64,000 nucleotides of DNA from Perognathus longimembris pacificus. Lineage: Eukaryota > Chordata > Mammalia > Rodentia > Heteromyidae. The DNA is taken from NCBI RefSeq assembly GCF_023159225.1, contig NC_063177.1:15896673-15960672 (forward strand), given 5' to 3'. Under the pieces are notes generated by a model that saw only the letters and a program-made list of their open reading frames with translations, was not told the origin of the DNA and made no database searches. Made by a program: the position numbers and the translations under genes. Of the stretch, positions 59,201-64,000 are shown one piece after another; position 1 is the stretch's first letter, and the number at the start of each line of letters is the position of its first letter.

Positions 59201-62200
59201 AAAAACACAAAAGACAAAAAAAAAATGTAGTCAAAAGTATCTTGTTCATGCAAATTCAATAAAAAAATAGTAAATAATTAGAAGAAAACTTTTGAGCAAA
59301 CAAGTTATATGAATCAAAGTCTCATTTAAAAATGAACCTTAGCTGGGCATGGTGGCTCATGTATAATCCTATATTCAGAAGGCTGAGATCTAAAAATTGC
59401 AGTTTGAAGCCAGCCAGGACAGCAAAGTCTGTGAGATTCTTACCTCCAGTTAACTTCCAAAATGCTAGAAATGGAGCTGTGGCTTAAGTGGTAGAGCACT
59501 AACCTTGAGGAGAAAAAAAAACAAACCTCGGGGATCAGTGCCCAGGTCCTGAGTTCAAGACCTAGGACCAGCACAAAGGAAAAACAAAGATTAAGTATGA
59601 CCCAACTGGCAAGAGACAAGAGACTCATCAAAGACATTTTATGTAATTAATTTGTATACCTGCCTTTCTACAAAGCATTGATATGTCAAAGAGGGCAATC
59701 CAACTAGACCAGTCACTCTTGATGACAGCCTTATGTGTCATGCAGATTGAGGCCATAGAAACAAAGGCTATTACCAGAGTGAAACTCTTAGCCTGGACAT
59801 ACAAAGGGTATTTAAAAAACAACAGTTGGTAGTCTGAAATCAGAAGTTTTCCTGTTTTCTTTAGTTGTACAAAGGGGTTTCAATTGAGAGATTTTAGAGT
59901 GTTAATATAAAGAAACAATACAAAAGGATTTATCAAATTTGCGTCACCACATAGACTAGACAGAGTAAAACAAGCTTTCTTTTCCTTTATGTCTATTACT
60001 GTATTCAGTTGGGTAAAAGAAACATCTAGTGGAGAATATATAGAAGTATTTATAGGAATAATTTCAAATGCACTTTTGTGTGTGTATGTCAGTGCTGAGG
60101 CTTGAACTCATTGTCTGGGCACTGTCCCAGAGTTTGTTTTCCCCCCTCAAGGTTAATGCTCTACCAACCAAGCCATAGCTCCAGTTTGGCTTTTGGGGGC
60201 AAGTTTGTTGAAGGTAAGAGTCTCATGGACTTTCCTGCCCAGACAGACTTTGAATCATGGTCATCAGATCTCAGCCTCCTGAGTAGCTAGGATTACAGGT
60301 GGGAGCCACTGGCGCCCAGCTATAAATGGCTAAAATTTTATGCATTCATCCAACAAATACTTGAGGGCCTTGCCCATACCAGTCCCTATGTTAGGTGATA
60401 AATAAAAAAAAACAAGACTCTCCTAAGATTATAGTTTATATTCTTGTAGAAGACACTGATAAAAAAAAAAAAAAAAAGTGACCCAGGCTCTAGTGGCTCA
60501 TGCCTGTAATCCTAGCTACTCAGGAGGCTAAGATCTGAGGATTGTGATTAGAAGACAACTCAGGTAGAAAAATTCCCATGAGACTCTTATCTCTGATTGG
60601 AAGTGTGCTGTAGCTCAAAGTGATAGAGCACTAGCCTTGAGGAAAAAAGCTCAGGGACAGCACCCAGGCCCTGAGTTCAAGCCCTACAACTGACCAAAAA
60701 AAAAAAAAAAAAAAAAAGGAAAAATGATACCCACAAAAATAGTGACCAAGGGGCTGGGGATATGGCCTAGTGGCAAGAGTGCTTGTCTCTTATACATGAG
60801 GCCCTGGGTTCGATTCCTCAGCACCACATATACAGAAAATGGCCAGAAGTGGCGCTGTGGCTCAAGTGGCAGAGTGCTAGCCTTGAGCAAAAAAGAAGCC
60901 AGGGACAGTGCTCAGGCCCTGAGTTCACAGCCTAGGACTGGCAAAAAAAAAAAAAATAGTGACCAAGATGGGCAGGCAATCAATAGCACTGAGAGGGAGA
61001 AAAATAGGAAGGATGACATTCGTTAAGGTATAAGAAAATATTCTATGGAACAATATTTTAGTTGGTGGGAGTAGCTGCATAGCTGTAGATTATAAAACAG
61101 CAAATACAAAGACCTAAGACAAAAACACTCATCATGTCCAAGCAAATGGAATCAGGAGGAAGGAGGCTTCTTGGCCACTATCTGGATTTACATCAATCAT
61201 GTTATTCTCTGAAATGCCCAGCAGAGAAAAATAATGGGAAGACAAGATCAGAAACCTAGGTCAGAATCAGAAGAGCAAGTTCTTGAGAAAATAGGGAAAT
61301 TGGGTTTTCATTTTTATAGCTGAAAATAGGTTTTTTAAAAAAGGCTAGGCAGGAAACTTTGTGAGACTCTTATCTCTAATAAACTATTCAAAAAAGCCAG
61401 AAATGGTACTGTGGCTCAAGTGGTAGAGCACTCACCTTGAGCAAAAGAAGCTAAAGGACAGTGCCCAGGTCCAGAGTTCAAGCTCCAGATCCAGCCCAAA
61501 ACTGTATATATATCCTTTGCCTTTTGATTTTAAGAACTTAAATATGTTGTTATTGTGTCTTTTTATTGTAACACATTTCAAATACAAAAGTAGAATGAAA
61601 TAATGAAACCTCATGTTCCCATGGACAGGTTTGGCAATTATAAACTTGTAGCTAATTTGTATCATCTGTACTCACCCTCCTTCAATAGTAGTTGGGAGGC
61701 TGGGAATATGGCCCAGTGGCAAGAGTGCTTGGCTCTTATACATGAAGCCCTGGGTTCAGTTCCTCAGTACCACATATATAGAAAAAGCCAGAAGTGACGT
61801 TGTGGCTCAAGTGGTAAAGTGCTAGCCTTGAGCAAAAGGAAGCCAGAGACAGTGCTTAGGCCCTGAGTTCAACCCCCAGGACTGGAAAAAAAATAGTAAT
61901 TGGGAGCATATACTAAATATCACATAAATTCAACTATTAATAGTTTAATATGGGCTGAATGTGGTGATACACCTGTAGTCCCAGCACTCTGGATAAGGCA
62001 GGAACATGGAGAGTTTCAGGCCAAGTTGGAATACATAATGAGTTCCAGGTCAGCCTGGGCCTGAATACTGAGACTGTCTCAAAAAAAAACAATAAAATTG
62101 TGTGATGTTTATATCGATTGTCAACTAGATTGCATTAAGAAATGTTTGAACTAGGCACTGGTGGTTCACTCCTGTAATCCTAGCTACTGTGGAGGCTGAG

Positions 62201-62516
62201 TTTAATAGAATCAGGTTTCTAGGCCAGCCCAGCAGAAGAGTTCAAAAGACCCCTTGTCAACCAAGAGTTTGACACCGAATATTTGGTATTCTTGCTATGA
62301 TAGGAAGCCTAAAATAGATGGGATGGATCTTAGCCCAGGCAAATACCCAAGTAGGAATTAACACTCTATCTTAAAAATAACCAACACAGCCAAATGCTGT
62401 GATAGCACACACCTGTGATCATAGCTACTCTGGAGGCTGAGATCTGAGGGTCACAGTTGGAATCCAGCTAGAACAGGAAGTCCATGAAACTCCATCGCCA
62501 ACCAAAAAACCAGAAG

Positions 62517-62645
62517 TGGGGCTGGGAACATGGCCTAGTGGCAACAGCGCTGTGGCTCAAGTGGCAGAGTACTAGCCTTGAGCATAAGAGAAGCCAGGGA
62601 CAGAGCTCAGGCCCCGAGTCCAAGGCCCAGGACTGGCAAAAAAAA
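62517..62645 (+). mobile_element. Type D SINE with an internal deletion
   Basis: The head reads to ggcctagtggcaacagcgct and continues directly into gtggctcaagtggcagag of the second monomer. Confidence 0.8.
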
Positions 62646-63034
62646 AAAAAAAAAAAAAAAGCCAGAAGTAGAGCTATGTCTCAAGTGGTAGAATGCTAGC
62701 CTTAAGCAAAAAAGCTCAGAGCACCCAGGCCCCAGAGACTGACAACAAAAAAAAACAGCACAACAAAAGGGCTGGAGTCATGGCTCAGCATTAGAGTGCC
62801 TGCAAGTATAAGGCCCTGAGTTCAAACCCTAGTAGCACCAAAAAAAAGGAATGCCTAGTAATTAGGCACAGTGGTATGGAACTGTAATCCCAGCACTCAT
62901 AAAGCTGAGGCAGGAGGATCTCCAGGTTGAGGCCAATTTGGGCTACATAATGAGCAATGAGTTTAAGGTCAGCCTTGTCTGACATTAAGTCTCAAAAGAG
63001 AGAGAGTCCTAGAAAAACAGTGAGGTCGGGATTG

Positions 63035-63375
63035 TCTATAGGGTTTCCAGAGACAATTCAAGCATGAGAGCTCTTAATGAATAGATTGATCCCTTGACAG
63101 ATATATATTATGGTGGTGTTATTGACAGGTAGAAAAAAAGTAGGAGGTAGAGCCTTACAGTTGCTCTGGCCAATTTCTGTGTCCTCTCTGCTTCCTGCCT
63201 GCCACAAGGTAGACAGTCTCTTCCACCAAACTCCCCACTGCCATGATGTTCTACCCAAGCACCAGGGGCCAAGCATGGCCTGAACTCTCTGAAGCCATGT
63301 GCCAAAATAAATCCTTCTCTCTTAAGTTATTTCTGTCAGGTATTTTGGCCACAGATATGCAAAGTAACTAATACA
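63035..63375 (+). mobile_element. MaLR (ORR1-like) LTR
   Basis: The 3' half has the diagnostic order gccaaaataaatcc, cttaagttatttctgtcagg, tattttggccacag and a gtaactaatacag end. There is no coding sequence. The 5' limit is approximate. Confidence 0.7.
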
Positions 63376-63804
63376 GTATATTACTCTAAAAGTAACTTAA
63401 AATTTATTTTGAAACATTGAATATCACTAGGTAAGCAAGTGTGGCTTTGAACTCTCACTCCTCCTCTGCATCAGCCTCCTCAGGGTTGGGTTGACACACA
63501 TGTACCACCATATCTAGCCCCTAAAGTAGCCCTTATAAAACCCGTCATCACAGTTGAGGATGTGGTTCAATGGAAGAGCACTGGTCTTGCATGCACAAGA
63601 CAAGTCTCCAACACTCAGGGAAAAAAAGATGCAATCACAATTAACAAAAACAATTCCTTAAGGAAATTTGTCTCTTTTGAAGACATAGAGTGATCAGAAG
63701 CTTTGGAGAAATTTGGCAAGCAATACAATTAAGTAATCCTTAAGAGGACTATCCTGGCATATTGGAGAATAACTCACATTTTCTCATGGTTATATTTAAA
63801 AATT

Positions 63805-63930
63805 AATACCACCGGTCACAGTCTTACATGTCTGTAGTTCTAGCTACTTTGAGGCTGAGGCACAAGAAATGCTTGAGCCTAGGAGTTTGAAGCCAGCCTG
63901 GGCAACAGAGTAAGGGTCTATCTCATCAAG
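63805..63930 (+). mobile_element. FLAM/B1-like 7SL-derived monomer
   Basis: Contains gaggctgaggcacaagaaat, agcctgggcaacagagtaag and related 7SL-derived blocks; no ID-like second monomer. Confidence 0.7.
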
Positions 63931-64000
63931 GAAATTAAAAACTATGTAAATACAGGTTAGACATGTAAATATAAATGTAGACACAGTTTGAGCCATATGT

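Larger units (their letters stand above)
57480..64000. other. Intergenic region upstream of PAFAH1B1
   Basis: No gene recognised. Type B: minus 57800-58018 interrupted by a type D minus (58030-58230, flanked by agtagataGCC-type duplications), plus 59340-59575, minus 60085-60325, plus 60480-60690. Type D plus: 58858-59060, 60750-60950, 61698-61890, 62517-62645 (deleted). Single-unit ID-like: 59126-59200, 62770-62845, 63545-63625. B1: 61945-62090, 62855-63000, 63415-63530 (minus). Unique: 58240-58790, 59600-60060, 60960-61330. Confidence 0.75.

Overview
The window is mammalian nuclear DNA carrying most of PAFAH1B1 (LIS1) on the minus strand. Nine coding exons encode residues 1-387 of a protein that matches human LIS1, as I remember it, at every residue I translated. 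The last coding exon (about 23 residues) and the 3' UTR lie beyond position 1. LIS1 is the LisH plus seven-blade WD40 regulator of cytoplasmic dynein and the non-catalytic subunit of type I PAF acetylhydrolase. There is no operon logic and no prokaryotic or mobile-system cargo.

The interspersed repeats point to a rodent. Two short retroposon types dominate. 'Type D' is a dimer: an ID/tRNA-like head (starting ggggctgggga, with a B-box-like gggttcgattcc) joined to a second ID-like monomer (gctgtggctcaagtggcaga) and an A-tail. 'Type B' has a B1/7SL-like head (gcctgtaatcctagctactc) joined to the same ID-like second monomer. This dimeric ID-like lineage suggests a castorimorph/geomyoid rodent (kangaroo rat, pocket mouse, gopher). 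That placement is inference from memory; only 'rodent' is firm.

Layout, left to right. 1-948: part of intron 10. 949-24925: exons 10 to 2, each with canonical splice sites except a GC-AG intron 5. 24926 to about 56405: the roughly 31 kb intron 1, crowded with nested SINEs, L1 3' ends, microsatellites, a U6 snRNA pseudogene split by a SINE, an LTR candidate and an 88-bp inverted repeat. About 55800-57480: a CpG island with non-coding exon 1, a YY1-type site, a full CRE, an NRF1-type site and a G-rich tract. 57480-64000: upstream intergenic DNA with SINEs and a MaLR-type LTR. I found no protein-coding gene other than PAFAH1B1.

The most interesting items are upstream ORFs in the 5' UTR, the GC-AG intron, the interrupted U6 pseudogene, the inverted repeat whose left arm abuts a truncated SINE, repeated insertion of SINEs at one site, two apparently tailless SINE insertions, and deletions between the two monomers of type D elements.
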